Positions 1 to 6,353 of a stretch of DNA of 6,508 nt are shown here, piece after piece. How positions within the stretch are numbered: the stretch's first letter is position 1; each line of letters opens with the position of its first letter. The notes beneath the pieces are model-generated. The model saw only the letters and a list, made by a program, of their open reading frames with translations. It had not been told where the DNA came from and did not search any database. Source of the DNA: Chloroflexota bacterium. GTDB taxonomy: Bacteria > Chloroflexota > Dehalococcoidia > Dehalococcoidales > UBA2162. The stretch spans positions 1-6,508 of the forward strand of contig JACQOL010000145.1 of assembly GCA_016202555.1 (NCBI GenBank). Direction: 5' to 3'. The translations under genes were made by a program, and so were the position numbers.

Positions 1-253
1 GGGCAAGCTCGGTAAATATCTTATCGGCTAATTCTTTATCAAAAATAAATGATAGTACCTGGCGACGAGAGTGAAGTCCGCCCTCCTTACCCAGGGTAAT
101 CATCTTTTCCGCCAGGCCGCGGGCTTGCTTTGCCTTAGCCTCAGTAGTCGTAATCTTCTCGTAACCCAGCAGGTCAGTCACCAGATTACGATACAATGCC
201 TTCTTATAACCCGAGGCCTTACCTTTGATTCTAACATCTGTTCTGCGGCTCAT
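1..253 (-). CDS. rplQ: 50S ribosomal protein L17, 3' end outside window (partial)
   Basis: This is the first 84 codons of L17, a large-subunit protein that lies near the peptide exit tunnel; the family is usually about 115-130 residues, so some 30-45 residues lie beyond base 1. Residues 18-53 (KALYRNLVTDLL, then TTTEAKAKQAR and AEKMITLGK) and 61-84 (HSRRQVLSFIFDKELADKIFTELA region) follow the L17 pattern closely. The ATG lies one base after the rpoA TAG stop, and an in-frame TAG three codons upstream of the ATG rules out a longer start. The ribosome-binding signal (GAGGT at 262-266, or AGGG closer in) sits inside the end of rpoA, so translation is probably coupled to rpoA. The first 16 residues are odd: the usual MRHR..G..L.R...HR signature aligns without gaps to MSRRTDVRIKGKASGYKK, but the conserved His, Gly and Leu positions are changed. 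The identification rests on the downstream part and on the position after rpoA. Confidence 0.95.
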   Translation of the reverse strand, partial: MSRRTDVRIKGKASGYKKALYRNLVTDLLGYEKITTTEAKAKQARGLAEKMITLGKEGGLHSRRQVLSFIFDKELADKIFTELA

Positions 254-254
254 A

Positions 255-1238
255 CTACCCTACCTCAGCTTCCTGCGGCTCACTGGACTCTTCCTTTTCC
301 TCACCGTCTTTAACTTCAGGGGCAAGAGAAAGTCCCATTTCCTCAAGATGCTCTACTATCTCCCGTTTTGACTTTTGCCCAAAATTACGCAGTTCCATTA
401 ACTCTTTCTCTTGTTTACCTAGCAACTCGCCTAAGGTAGCGATACCGCCACGCCTTAAGCAATTTAGAGTACGCACTGACAAGTTCAACTGCTCCACGGG
501 CAGATTGAATTGCTCCTCAGGCATCGCCGGATGGCTGACCAGCTCCTTCTTCTCAGAAAGACGAGTAAAACCAGCGAAGGGAGCTAGTTGCTCTCTCAAG
601 ATTTCGGCGCTGCGGCTCACTGCATCAGCCGGTGACATTGTTCCATCTGTCCACACATCTAGATACAACCGCTCACGGTTGGTCTCCTGACCAATATGAA
701 TCGGCTCAACAGTAAAATTAACCTTACGCGTTGGCGTAAAGATAGCATCCACCGGAATTACCCCTATCGGGAGATTATCACTGGATTCAGCCTCCTTAAA
801 GCCTCTGGATAGTTCCACATCAAACTCTACATCAAGACTGGCTTCGGGTGAATCCAGGGCAGCCAGATAAAGTTCAGGGTTGACAATTTCAAAATCAACC
901 GAGGGCTTAATATCAGCCGCCGAAACTTGTCCCTCCCCCTCCACCTTCAAGGTTAACTTACCCGACTGACCAGAGAGGGGCTTCAGTCTCAGCGCCTTAA
1001 CATTAAGGAGAAACTCGGTGACATCTTCTTTAACATAAGGAATGGTAGAGAATTCGTGGAGAATTCCTTCAAACTTCACCCTGGTCACAGCGGCTCCTTG
1101 AAGATAACCAAGCAGCACTCGCCGCATGGTATTCCCAAGGGTGAGACCAAAACCTTTTTCCAACGGCTCGGCGACAAACCGCCCGAAGTTATTACTACTT
1201 TCAACGCATTTAACATTGGGCTCTACCAGATACGACAA
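255..1238 (-). CDS. rpoA: DNA-directed RNA polymerase subunit alpha, TTG start
   Basis: Alpha is the 327-residue assembly platform of RNA polymerase; family length is usually 310-340. The N-terminal dimerisation domain carries the signature FVAEPLEKGFGLTLGNTMRR (21-40). Its insert domain falls about residues 50-175, and the domain closes with the SPADAVSRSAEIL helix near 202-214. A charged linker around 229-243 leads to the C-terminal domain (about 245-305), where SVRTLNCL (254-261) and NFGQKS (285-290) match the DNA- and activator-contacting helices of E. coli alpha; R256, N259 and K289 align with R265, N268 and K298. The tail after 307 is strongly acidic. The start is TTG: the first in-frame ATG is residue 38, inside the dimerisation signature, and the TTG has an AAGGAGGT six bases upstream. 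The gap to rpsD is 12 bases and that ribosome-binding site overlaps the rpsD stop. It is the usual alpha-operon neighbour of rpsD and rplQ. Confidence 0.98.
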   Translation of the reverse strand: MSYLVEPNVKCVESSNNFGRFVAEPLEKGFGLTLGNTMRRVLLGYLQGAAVTRVKFEGILHEFSTIPYVKEDVTEFLLNVKALRLKPLSGQSGKLTLKVEGEGQVSAADIKPSVDFEIVNPELYLAALDSPEASLDVEFDVELSRGFKEAESSDNLPIGVIPVDAIFTPTRKVNFTVEPIHIGQETNRERLYLDVWTDGTMSPADAVSRSAEILREQLAPFAGFTRLSEKKELVSHPAMPEEQFNLPVEQLNLSVRTLNCLRRGGIATLGELLGKQEKELMELRNFGQKSKREIVEHLEEMGLSLAPEVKDGEEKEESSEPQEAEVG

Positions 1239-1244
1239 AACACG

Positions 1245-1252
1245 ACCTCCTT
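1245..1252 (-). promoter_or_regulatory. Shine-Dalgarno sequence of rpoA, overlapping rpsD stop
   Basis: On the minus strand AAGGAGGT, a full anti-16S match, ends six bases before the TTG at 1238. Together with the preceding base it forms TAAGGAGGT, so its first two bases are the last two bases of the rpsD TAA stop. It decides the TTG start, because no ATG or GTG in the correct frame lies at a suitable distance. The GTG four bases downstream of it is out of frame and meets a stop within seven codons. Confidence 0.85.
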
Positions 1253-1871
1253 ATCGTGAGTAGTACTCAACGATAACCTTACTATCAAATGTAGCACCAA
1301 TCTCCTCAGGAGTCGGCAAAGATAAAGCTCGACCAACCAGGTTCTGTCTATCCAGACTTAACCAACTGGCGACGGACTTGGCCTGAATACTCTCAAGCAA
1401 TTGTTTATAATACTCGGTTTTAGTACTACTCTCTTTCCAGCTAATGGTATCACCTTCTTTAACCAGGCAAGAGGATATATCCGTCTTGCTCCCGTTGAGC
1501 AGGATATGCCCATGCTGAACCAGCTGACGAGCCTGAGAGCGGGAATCAGCGAAGCCTAAACGATAGACCACATTATCAAGCCGCCTCTCTAGCAGCACCT
1601 GTAGATTTTCCCCAGTAATACCCAACTGCCTCTCGGATTGAGCAAAAGTTCGCCGGAACTGCCTCTCCAGAATTCCGTAGCTATAACGGGCTTTCTGCTT
1701 CTCGGTCAATTGCAGACCGCGGTCAGAAACTCGCCGCCGGCGGTGACCACCGGTTGCCCTCCGTCGCCTCTCCACAGCACACTTAGGCGTCAGACAGCGG
1801 CTACCTTTGAGCATTAACTTCTGCTCGCAACGCTGACACAACTTGCAAACTGAATCTGTATATCTTGCCAT
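1251..1871 (-). CDS. rpsD: 30S ribosomal protein S4, zinc-binding form
   Basis: S4 is a primary 16S rRNA-binding protein that nucleates assembly of the small-subunit body; the 206 residues seen are the normal length. The N-terminal region has four cysteines, C9, C12, C26 and C31, the ligand pattern of the zinc-containing S4 form. GLQLTEKQKARYSYGILERQF (about 53-73) is the conserved 16S-binding core. Residues about 95-155 form the S4 RNA-binding domain (RRLDNVVYRLGFADSRSQARQLV, then HGHILLNG). The C-terminal IVEYYSR is the usual S4 ending. The ATG at 1871 is preceded by AAGGT with a six-base spacer, and that signal overlaps the TAA stop of rpsK nine bases upstream. In E. coli S4 represses its own operon through a leader pseudoknot; I see no equivalent here. 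An additional cysteine, C15, is present and is not expected to be a zinc ligand. Confidence 0.98.
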   Translation of the reverse strand: MARYTDSVCKLCQRCEQKLMLKGSRCLTPKCAVERRRRATGGHRRRRVSDRGLQLTEKQKARYSYGILERQFRRTFAQSERQLGITGENLQVLLERRLDNVVYRLGFADSRSQARQLVQHGHILLNGSKTDISSCLVKEGDTISWKESSTKTEYYKQLLESIQAKSVASWLSLDRQNLVGRALSLPTPEEIGATFDSKVIVEYYSR

Positions 1872-1880
1872 TTCTTTACC

Positions 1881-2276
1881 TTAGACCCGCCTTCTTTTAG
1901 GAGGGCGGCAACCATTATGCGGGACAGGAGTGACATCGGTAATACTGGTAATATAAAGCCCCGAGCTCTGGAGAGAACGAATTGCCGCTTCTCGTCCGCT
2001 GCCCGGACCTTTAACAAAAACCTCTACCTGACGTAGGCCCTGCTCCATCGCCTTACGTACCGCATCACGGGCCGCTAACTGAGCCGCATAGGGAGTGCCC
2101 TTCCGTGAACCCTTAAACCCAGCCATCCCCGAGCTCCCCCAGGCAATAACATTTCCCTGGGGGTCAGTGAGAGTCACGATGGTATTATTAAAAGTGGACT
2201 GAATATAAGCTCTCCCTGCCGGAACGGCCTTCCGTTCTCGTTTTCTTCCCCGGGTTCGCTTCTTCTGCGTTGTCAT
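1881..2276 (-). CDS. rpsK: 30S ribosomal protein S11
   Basis: S11 sits on the platform of the small subunit and contacts 16S rRNA near the mRNA exit path. At 131 residues it is close to the usual 129. After a basic N-terminus (residues 1-17), the core shows [16 protein letters not shown] (23-38), the [14 protein letters not shown] segment (53-66) and the strictly conserved C-terminus [18 protein letters not shown] (114-131). That tail keeps the Asn-Gly pair (N121-G122) which in E. coli S11 is the site of isoaspartate formation; whether it is modified here cannot be seen. AGGAG at 2283-2287 with a six-base spacer supports the ATG at 2276. It follows rpsM after 35 bases and precedes rpsD by 9 bases, as is standard in the alpha operon. 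Confidence 0.98.
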   Translation of the reverse strand: MTTQKKRTRGRKRERKAVPAGRAYIQSTFNNTIVTLTDPQGNVIAWGSSGMAGFKGSRKGTPYAAQLAARDAVRKAMEQGLRQVEVFVKGPGSGREAAIRSLQSSGLYITSITDVTPVPHNGCRPPKRRRV

Positions 2277-2311
2277 TTTTCTCTCCTATCTAATCAACTA
2301 TTTTATTATCA

Positions 2312-2698
2312 TTACTTGGTCGCACCACGCTTCTTACCTCGGCCAGCTACTGTCTTAGGAGCACCGCGTCGGGTACGGGCATTCGTGCGTGTCCGCTGAC
2401 CTCTAACCGGCAGGTTATGACGGTGCCGGCTACCCCGATAGCTGCCGATTTCAATAAGGCGCTTGATATTAAAGTCAATCTCTTTTCTAAGCTCCCCCTC
2501 AACTCTATACTCCCGGTCAATAATCTCCCGCAGATGGTTAACCTCCTCCTCAGTAAGACCGTCTGTTTTAACATCAGAATTAACACCAGCCTGAGCCAGA
2601 ATCTTCAGGCTCTGAGTAGCACCAATGCCATAGATATACTGTAAGGCCACCCAGATTTGCTTGTCTCGGGGTATATCAACTCCAGCGATACGTGCCAT
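2312..2698 (-). CDS. rpsM: 30S ribosomal protein S13
   Basis: S13 is in the head of the small subunit, where it contacts 16S rRNA, the P-site tRNA and the large subunit through intersubunit bridges. The 128 residues are within the family range (about 118-130). It begins [13 protein letters not shown] and shows the helix-two-turn-helix region [10 protein letters not shown] (21-30). It ends with the diagnostic [20 protein letters not shown] block (91-110) and a lysine- and arginine-rich tail. The ATG at 2698 has AAGGAGG six bases upstream (2705-2711), one of the strongest ribosome-binding sites in the window. The 26-base gap after rpmJ leaves no room for an E. coli-type S4-binding pseudoknot leader. 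All signature residues look intact. Confidence 0.98.
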   Translation of the reverse strand: MARIAGVDIPRDKQIWVALQYIYGIGATQSLKILAQAGVNSDVKTDGLTEEEVNHLREIIDREYRVEGELRKEIDFNIKRLIEIGSYRGSRHRHNLPVRGQRTRTNARTRRGAPKTVAGRGKKRGATK

Positions 2699-2724
2699 CT
2701 ATCTCCTCCTTCTTCGCCATTTTA

Positions 2725-2838
2725 CTAACCCTGCCTCTGTTTATGTCTCGGGTTAGTACAAATAACCCTGACTACCCCGCGGCGTCTTATCACCTTGCAC
2801 TTTTCACATCTAACCTTAACTGAAGCTTTAACTTTCAT
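2725..2838 (-). CDS. rpmJ: 50S ribosomal protein L36, zinc-binding form
   Basis: This 37-codon gene encodes L36, the smallest large-subunit protein, which binds 23S rRNA. The protein begins [20 protein letters not shown] and ends with a [11 protein letters not shown] segment. C11, C14, C27 and H32 form the zinc ribbon of the C+ form, and the 37-residue length is exactly typical. The ATG at 2838 is preceded by GAGGA (2845-2849) with a six-base spacer, and the sequence TAAGAGGA shows this signal following directly on the infA TAA stop. It lies 11 bases after infA and 26 bases before rpsM, the standard position. It is short enough to be missed by length-filtered gene calling. Confidence 0.97.
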   Translation of the reverse strand: MKVKASVKVRCEKCKVIRRRGVVRVICTNPRHKQRQG

Positions 2839-2849
2839 AATAAGTCCTC

Positions 2850-3068
2850 TTACTTAAAGCGATAGGTAATCCTGCCCCGGCTCAGGTCATAAGGAGAAAG
2901 CTCAACCAACACCCTATCGCCAGGTAATATCTTAATATAATGCATTCTCATCTTGCCTGAAATATGAGCCAGCACCTTATAGCCGTTTGCCAGCTCAACG
3001 CGAAACATGGCATTTGGCAACGGCTCAACAGCAACTCCTTCAACTTCAATAGCTTCTTTCTTGGGCAT
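2850..3068 (-). CDS. infA: Translation initiation factor IF-1
   Basis: IF-1 is a one-domain OB-fold protein that binds the A site of the 30S subunit during initiation. With the ATG at 3068 the protein is 72 residues, the canonical length. It reads [24 protein letters not shown]..., and contains the family hallmarks [43 protein letters not shown] and a basic C-terminus. A TTG one codon upstream (3071) is rejected as the start: the AAGGA at 3073-3077 would then be only one base away, whereas it is four bases from the ATG. It lies 11 bases after the map stop and 11 bases before rpmJ. The order map-infA-rpmJ, with no extra KOW-domain gene between map and infA, is usual in many bacteria. Confidence 0.98.
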   Translation of the reverse strand: MPKKEAIEVEGVAVEPLPNAMFRVELANGYKVLAHISGKMRMHYIKILPGDRVLVELSPYDLSRGRITYRFK

Positions 3069-3079
3069 CAATTCCTTAC

Positions 3080-3829
3080 TTACAAAGCAGTCAGTATTTC
3101 AGGTTCAGCATCGGTGATGGCAATGGTATTTTCAAAGTGTGCCGAGAGACTGCCATCTTTGGTCAAGACTACCCAATTGTCATCGCCAAGTCTGGTACGC
3201 CAGTCACCCATCGTCACCATTGGCTCAAGGGCAAGAGCCATCCCTTTCTTCAGCAGGGGACCCTGTCCCGGTAAGCCAAAGTTAGGTATTAGCGGCTCTT
3301 CGTGCATCTCCCGTCCAATACCGTGCCCGGTGTACTCACGCACCACCGAATACCCTCTTGACTCAACGTAATGCTGAATCTCCGCCGAAACATCGCCAAG
3401 TCTCGCCCCGGCACGAGCCATAGCGATACCAGCTTTAAGGGCACCTTCAGCAGCTTCAATCAACTGTTTCGCCTCCTGGCTAATGTTACCCACACCTATT
3501 GTCAGCGCCGCATCCCCCTGAAAACCCTTAAAAATAACACCAAAATCAAGGGATACAACATCACCCTCGTGCAAAACTCGTTTTCCCGGAATCCCGTGCA
3601 CTATCTCATCGTTAACTGAGACGCAGAGATTAGCTGGAAATCGGTGATAGCCCTTAAATGAGGGTTTGGCGCCCAGTTTTTTTACCTCTCTAGCCGCGAT
3701 TACATCTAGCTCCTCAGTCTTCATCCCTGCTCTCACTTGTGATTTTAGCACCTCCAGGACAGTAGCCACCATTCTGCCAGCTTGCCGCATCGTAGCAATC
3801 TCCTGGTCTGATTTAATAATGATACTCAT
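3080..3829 (-). CDS. map: Methionine aminopeptidase, type I
   Basis: This cytoplasmic metalloprotease removes the initiator methionine from new proteins when the second residue is small. The 249 residues match short type Ia enzymes: there is no N-terminal zinc-finger extension and no type II insert. The five metal ligands of the pita-bread fold are visible: D95 and D106 (in SLDFGVIF and QGDAALT, spaced 11 as in E. coli), H169 ([13 protein letters not shown]), E202 (LALEPM) and E233 (FENTI). H78 in [10 protein letters not shown] and H176 are the substrate-side histidines. The ATG overlaps the adk stop in ATGA, so translation is coupled; the purine-rich GGGGCGGAG just upstream runs into the start codon and is not ideally spaced. 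Placement between adk and infA is the usual one. Confidence 0.97.
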   Translation of the reverse strand: MSIIIKSDQEIATMRQAGRMVATVLEVLKSQVRAGMKTEELDVIAAREVKKLGAKPSFKGYHRFPANLCVSVNDEIVHGIPGKRVLHEGDVVSLDFGVIFKGFQGDAALTIGVGNISQEAKQLIEAAEGALKAGIAMARAGARLGDVSAEIQHYVESRGYSVVREYTGHGIGREMHEEPLIPNFGLPGQGPLLKKGMALALEPMVTMGDWRTRLGDDNWVVLTKDGSLSAHFENTIAITDAEPEILTAL

Positions 3830-4494
3830 CTCCGCCCCGAGCTGGCAAATTCCCCGGAGAGAGCTTTTATTATTCTTTTCTTCACCGTAGCCACATCCCC
3901 CACCCCATCTACCTCCACTAGCTTACCGGCTCGAGTATAGTAATCAATAAGGAGAGCCGTCTCCGCAAAATAAACCTTCAAGCGTTTCTTAATCACGGCA
4001 ACAGCATCATCAGGGCGCTGATACAACTCACCGCCACACTGGTCGCACTTACCCATTATCTTAGGCGAAGAATTCAAGATATGAAATGGGGTTTGACACT
4101 GACGGCAAATCCGGCGCCCACTCAAGCGCTCAAGTAACTCCTTTTCTGAGACCTTGATATATATCACCTTATCAACCGCCTTACCTAGCTCAAGCAGGGC
4201 TTTATCCAGAGCCTCAGCTTGTTTTAAGTTTCGTGGGAAGCCGTCAAAAATTACTCCAGACTGACAATCCGGAGCTGATATGCGCTCTAAAACCATTCGT
4301 ATCGTTATCTCATCAGGGACTAACTGCCCCTTCTCCATATAGAACTTAGCCTGTCGGCCCAACTCACTCTCCCCATCTTGTGCCTGTCGAAACAGGTCGC
4401 CAGTAGCCAGGTGGGCCAGTTTTAATGTTTCAGCCACTCTAGAAGCTTGGGTTCCCTTCCCGGCACCGGGAGCACCCAGAAAAACAATATACAC
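3826..4494 (-). CDS. adk: Adenylate kinase, zinc-lid form, GTG start
   Basis: Adenylate kinase interconverts ATP plus AMP and two ADP. The 222-residue protein has the P-loop GAPGAGKGT (7-15), the AMP-binding TGDLFR (31-36) and DGFPRN (84-89), and the long-form lid starting at GRRIC (126-130). The lid carries C130-x2-C133 and C150-x2-C153, the four-cysteine structural zinc site common in Gram-positive-type enzymes, followed by RPDD (160-163) contacting the phosphates. It is slightly longer than the usual 214-217 because of a C-terminal tail. The start is GTG at 4494: the P-loop begins only six residues in, and the next in-frame ATG (residue 53) would delete it. GAAGGAG at 4501-4507 with a six-base spacer supports it. 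It follows secY after a 100-base spacer and overlaps map by four bases. Confidence 0.98.
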   Translation of the reverse strand: MYIVFLGAPGAGKGTQASRVAETLKLAHLATGDLFRQAQDGESELGRQAKFYMEKGQLVPDEITIRMVLERISAPDCQSGVIFDGFPRNLKQAEALDKALLELGKAVDKVIYIKVSEKELLERLSGRRICRQCQTPFHILNSSPKIMGKCDQCGGELYQRPDDAVAVIKKRLKVYFAETALLIDYYTRAGKLVEVDGVGDVATVKKRIIKALSGEFASSGRR

Positions 4495-4594
4495 CTTTTG
4501 CTCCTTCTCAGACTTTGAGAAAATCCATTGACCTATTACCAGCTTACGACTCTATCCAGATTTTTTTATATTAAAACTAGCGCTTTCATGCTTC
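4495..4594 (-). other. secY-adk intergenic spacer
   Basis: This is the only sizeable non-coding gap in the window. Read on the minus strand, it begins with an AT-rich part containing a TTTTAATATAAAA inverted repeat with a run of seven A residues (about 4561-4576), and ends with the adk ribosome-binding site. TATAAA- and TAATAT-like hexamers occur, but none has a recognisable -35 box 16-18 bases upstream. There is no GC-rich stem followed by a T tract, so I cannot support an intrinsic terminator on the minus strand. A weak internal promoter or an mRNA processing site is possible but not shown. Confidence 0.6.
4501..4507 (-). promoter_or_regulatory. Shine-Dalgarno sequence of adk
   Basis: GAAGGAG on the minus strand lies six bases before the GTG at 4494. 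It supports independent initiation at this non-ATG codon, which is needed because the secY stop is 100 bases upstream and coupling is unlikely. Confidence 0.8.
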
Positions 4595-5908
4595 TTATTT
4601 AATAAAGCCCTCGTAGTGGCGCATTACCAGTTGTGCCTCCATCTGCTTCATCGTATCTAAAACCACACCAACGACAATAAGCATACCGAAGCTAGATAAC
4701 TGTATCACCTGGACATTGGTAATCTCTCGAGCTAAGAAGGGCATTACCGCCACTACCGCCAGAAAGAGGGCCCCCGCCCAGGTAATACGGGTAACAACCT
4801 GATTAAAATAAGTAGCTGTCTGTTTCCCTGGCCGAATCCCAGGGACAAAGCCCCCCTGCCGTTGCAAGTTATTCGCTAAATCCTGCTGCTGAAAAACCAC
4901 CATAGTATAAAAGAAGGCAAAAGCAATCACCAAAATAAAAAAAAGTCCCCAGTAAAACAAACCCAGCGGCAGAGCCGCATTAGGATTAAACAGGTTCATA
5001 ATAGTATTAGCAAAATTAGGGTTAGTCGCCGGACCGGCGAAATAACTGGCAACGATACCCGGGAAGATTACCAGAGACATGGCAAAGATAAGGGGTATCA
5101 TACCGGCGGTATTTACCCGCAGCGGAATATGGGTTGCCCCTGATTGCCGATACATACGGTTACCCCGAAAGGTAGTGCGGGCATACTGCACCGGAATACG
5201 GCGGTGTGCTTCGGTAAAGATAACGATGACGACAACGGTAACTAGAGTGATGAGAACATAAGCCGCCAGACCGCCAAACTGTTCCTTATCCAGGAAACCG
5301 CCGCCAATCATTGACGGGATGCCGGCGACAATACCGGCAAAGATAATGATGGAGACACCGTTACCGATACCGTATTCAGTAATAAGTTCACCCAGCCAGA
5401 CCAGAAAGATAGTGCCCGCCATCAGGGCAAAAACCATCGATATCGTGGGTAATAAGTCAGCACTAGCCACCACTCCCTCACGCCGCAGCAGGACTATCTG
5501 ACCATAGCCGGAGAGACCAGCCAACGGCACCGTTAGCCAGTGAGTCAGCTGATTAACCTTGTGCTGTCCCGCCTCTCCCTCCTGAGCAAGGGCTTGCAAG
5601 CGTGGGATAACCGGCACCATCAATTGTATAATAATTGAGGCCGTGATATAGGGGTAAACCCCCATTGCCGCCACACTAAAGTTCTTCAAGGCACCGCCAC
5701 TGAACATATCCAGCATACCCAGTAAAGCATTCTGTTCAAATAGATTCTTTAGAGCCACGGTATCTACCCCGGGTAGCGGTACATGAGCGATAAAGCGGAA
5801 TGCTACCAGAATACCAAGGGTAAAAAGAATACGACCCCTCAAATCAGGCAGATGGAAAGCGTCAATCATCGCCTGAAGGAGACGCGGTCTAGTTTGCTGT
5901 GGGGGCAT
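4595..5908 (-). CDS. secY: Preprotein translocase subunit SecY
   Basis: SecY is the protein-conducting channel in the cytoplasmic membrane, working with SecE, SecG and SecA. From the ATG at 5908 it is 437 residues, the normal length. Ten hydrophobic segments fit the SecY fold, roughly at 26-44, 80-101, 124-142, 153-174, 183-203, 214-233, 267-289, 314-338, 374-392 and 400-420. The plug region MFSGGALKNFS (68-78) is followed by VYPYITASIIIQL. YGIGNGVSIIIFAGIV (179-194), RRIPVQYA (236-243), HIPLRVNTAGMIP (260-272), GGFVPGIRPG (352-361) and the ending MRHYEGFIK are all family hallmarks; the basic 236-254 loop and the 340-372 loop are the cytoplasmic SecA and ribosome docking loops. An ATG 12 codons upstream (5944) is rejected because AGGAGGT sits five bases before 5908. 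The first 20 bases overlap rplO. Confidence 0.97.
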   Translation of the reverse strand: MPPQQTRPRLLQAMIDAFHLPDLRGRILFTLGILVAFRFIAHVPLPGVDTVALKNLFEQNALLGMLDMFSGGALKNFSVAAMGVYPYITASIIIQLMVPVIPRLQALAQEGEAGQHKVNQLTHWLTVPLAGLSGYGQIVLLRREGVVASADLLPTISMVFALMAGTIFLVWLGELITEYGIGNGVSIIIFAGIVAGIPSMIGGGFLDKEQFGGLAAYVLITLVTVVVIVIFTEAHRRIPVQYARTTFRGNRMYRQSGATHIPLRVNTAGMIPLIFAMSLVIFPGIVASYFAGPATNPNFANTIMNLFNPNAALPLGLFYWGLFFILVIAFAFFYTMVVFQQQDLANNLQRQGGFVPGIRPGKQTATYFNQVVTRITWAGALFLAVVAVMPFLAREITNVQVIQLSSFGMLIVVGVVLDTMKQMEAQLVMRHYEGFIK

Positions 5909-6353
5909 GAGCCACCTCCTCCACACTGCCTCCAGCCGCCTCAATCTTAGCTTTAGCGGCAGCGGAAAACTTGTGCGCCTTTACCAGCAGAGGATAAGCC
6001 AGGTCACCCTCAGCCAGAATCTTAACCGGGTAGCCCAGCGATTTCACCAACCCGGTGGCAACCAGTCTTTCCGGGGTTACTTCACTTCCCGCCTCAAAGA
6101 GATTAAGCTCGCTTATATTAAGCACGCTATATTCTATCCTGAAAACATTGTTAAAGCCACGTTTCCGCGGCAAACGCTTCTGTAAAGGCAACTGCCCGCC
6201 CTCAAAGCCACGCTTAATCTTATGGCCGGCACGAGCCTTTTGTCCTTTACAGCCTCGCCCCGAATAGGTACCATGCCCACTACCATCCCCCCGCCCGACT
6301 CGCTTGCCGCTTTTCTTAGAACCAGGAGCCGGGGATAGCTCATTTTGTCTCAT
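5889..6353 (-). CDS. rplO: 50S ribosomal protein L15
   Basis: L15 is a late-assembly 23S rRNA-binding protein of the large subunit. The 154 residues are within the family range (about 145-155). The N-terminus [20 protein letters not shown] matches the usual L.P..GS.K..KRVGRG start. It leads into the glycine-rich rRNA-binding stretch ([22 protein letters not shown], about 20-41) and [18 protein letters not shown] (50-67). The C-terminal half has the usual L15 domain with KILAEGDL (111-118) and a hydrophobic [17 protein letters not shown] region (126-142). GGAGGT at 6359-6364 with a five-base spacer supports the ATG at 6353. Its start overlaps the end of rpmD by 14 bases and its end overlaps secY by 20 bases, suggesting translational coupling on both sides. 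Confidence 0.97.
   Translation of the reverse strand: MRQNELSPAPGSKKSGKRVGRGDGSGHGTYSGRGCKGQKARAGHKIKRGFEGGQLPLQKRLPRKRGFNNVFRIEYSVLNISELNLFEAGSEVTPERLVATGLVKSLGYPVKILAEGDLAYPLLVKAHKFSAAAKAKIEAAGGSVEEVAHAPTAN
5914..5920 (-). promoter_or_regulatory. Shine-Dalgarno sequence of secY, inside rplO
   Basis: AGGAGGT on the minus strand, within a longer GGAGGAGGTGG purine run, lies five bases before the ATG at 5908. It falls in the last codons of rplO, so SecY translation begins before L15 translation ends. It decides between the ATG at 5908 and the alternatives at 5944 and 5869, neither of which I find convincing; upstream of 5869 there is no purine-rich signal. Confidence 0.85.

Noticed and set aside
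71..313. 80-codon plus-strand open frame opposite the rplQ/rpoA junction
   Set aside because: It has no recognisable domain and spans the boundary of two confidently identified genes on the other strand. It is a chance frame.
2347..2586. Minus-strand 79-codon frame inside rpsM
   Set aside because: It is an out-of-frame reading of S13 with no ribosome-binding site of its own; the S13 frame is fully conserved.
2699..2724. S4-binding autoregulatory pseudoknot before rpsM as in E. coli
   Set aside because: The rpmJ-rpsM gap is only 26 bases and is largely ribosome-binding site; no room or visible pairing for such a structure.
2964..3371. 135-codon plus-strand open frame antisense to infA and map
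   Set aside because: It is serine- and proline-rich with no recognisable domain, lies wholly opposite two highly conserved genes and their junction, and its content follows from the codon pattern of map. It is an antisense shadow.
4495..4594. Sigma-70-type promoter for adk
   Set aside because: TATAAA, TAATAT and TAATAG hexamers occur, but the six bases 17 upstream of each do not resemble TTGACA. In an AT-rich spacer such hexamers are expected by chance.
5909..5944. Longer SecY with a 12-residue N-terminal extension from the ATG at 5944
   Set aside because: The AGGAGGT at 5914-5920 points to the ATG at 5908, and the extension ([12 protein letters not shown]) would just be the rplO end read in another frame.
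5907..6185. 92-codon plus-strand open frame opposite rplO
   Set aside because: It is antisense to the conserved L15 coding sequence, with no family resemblance.
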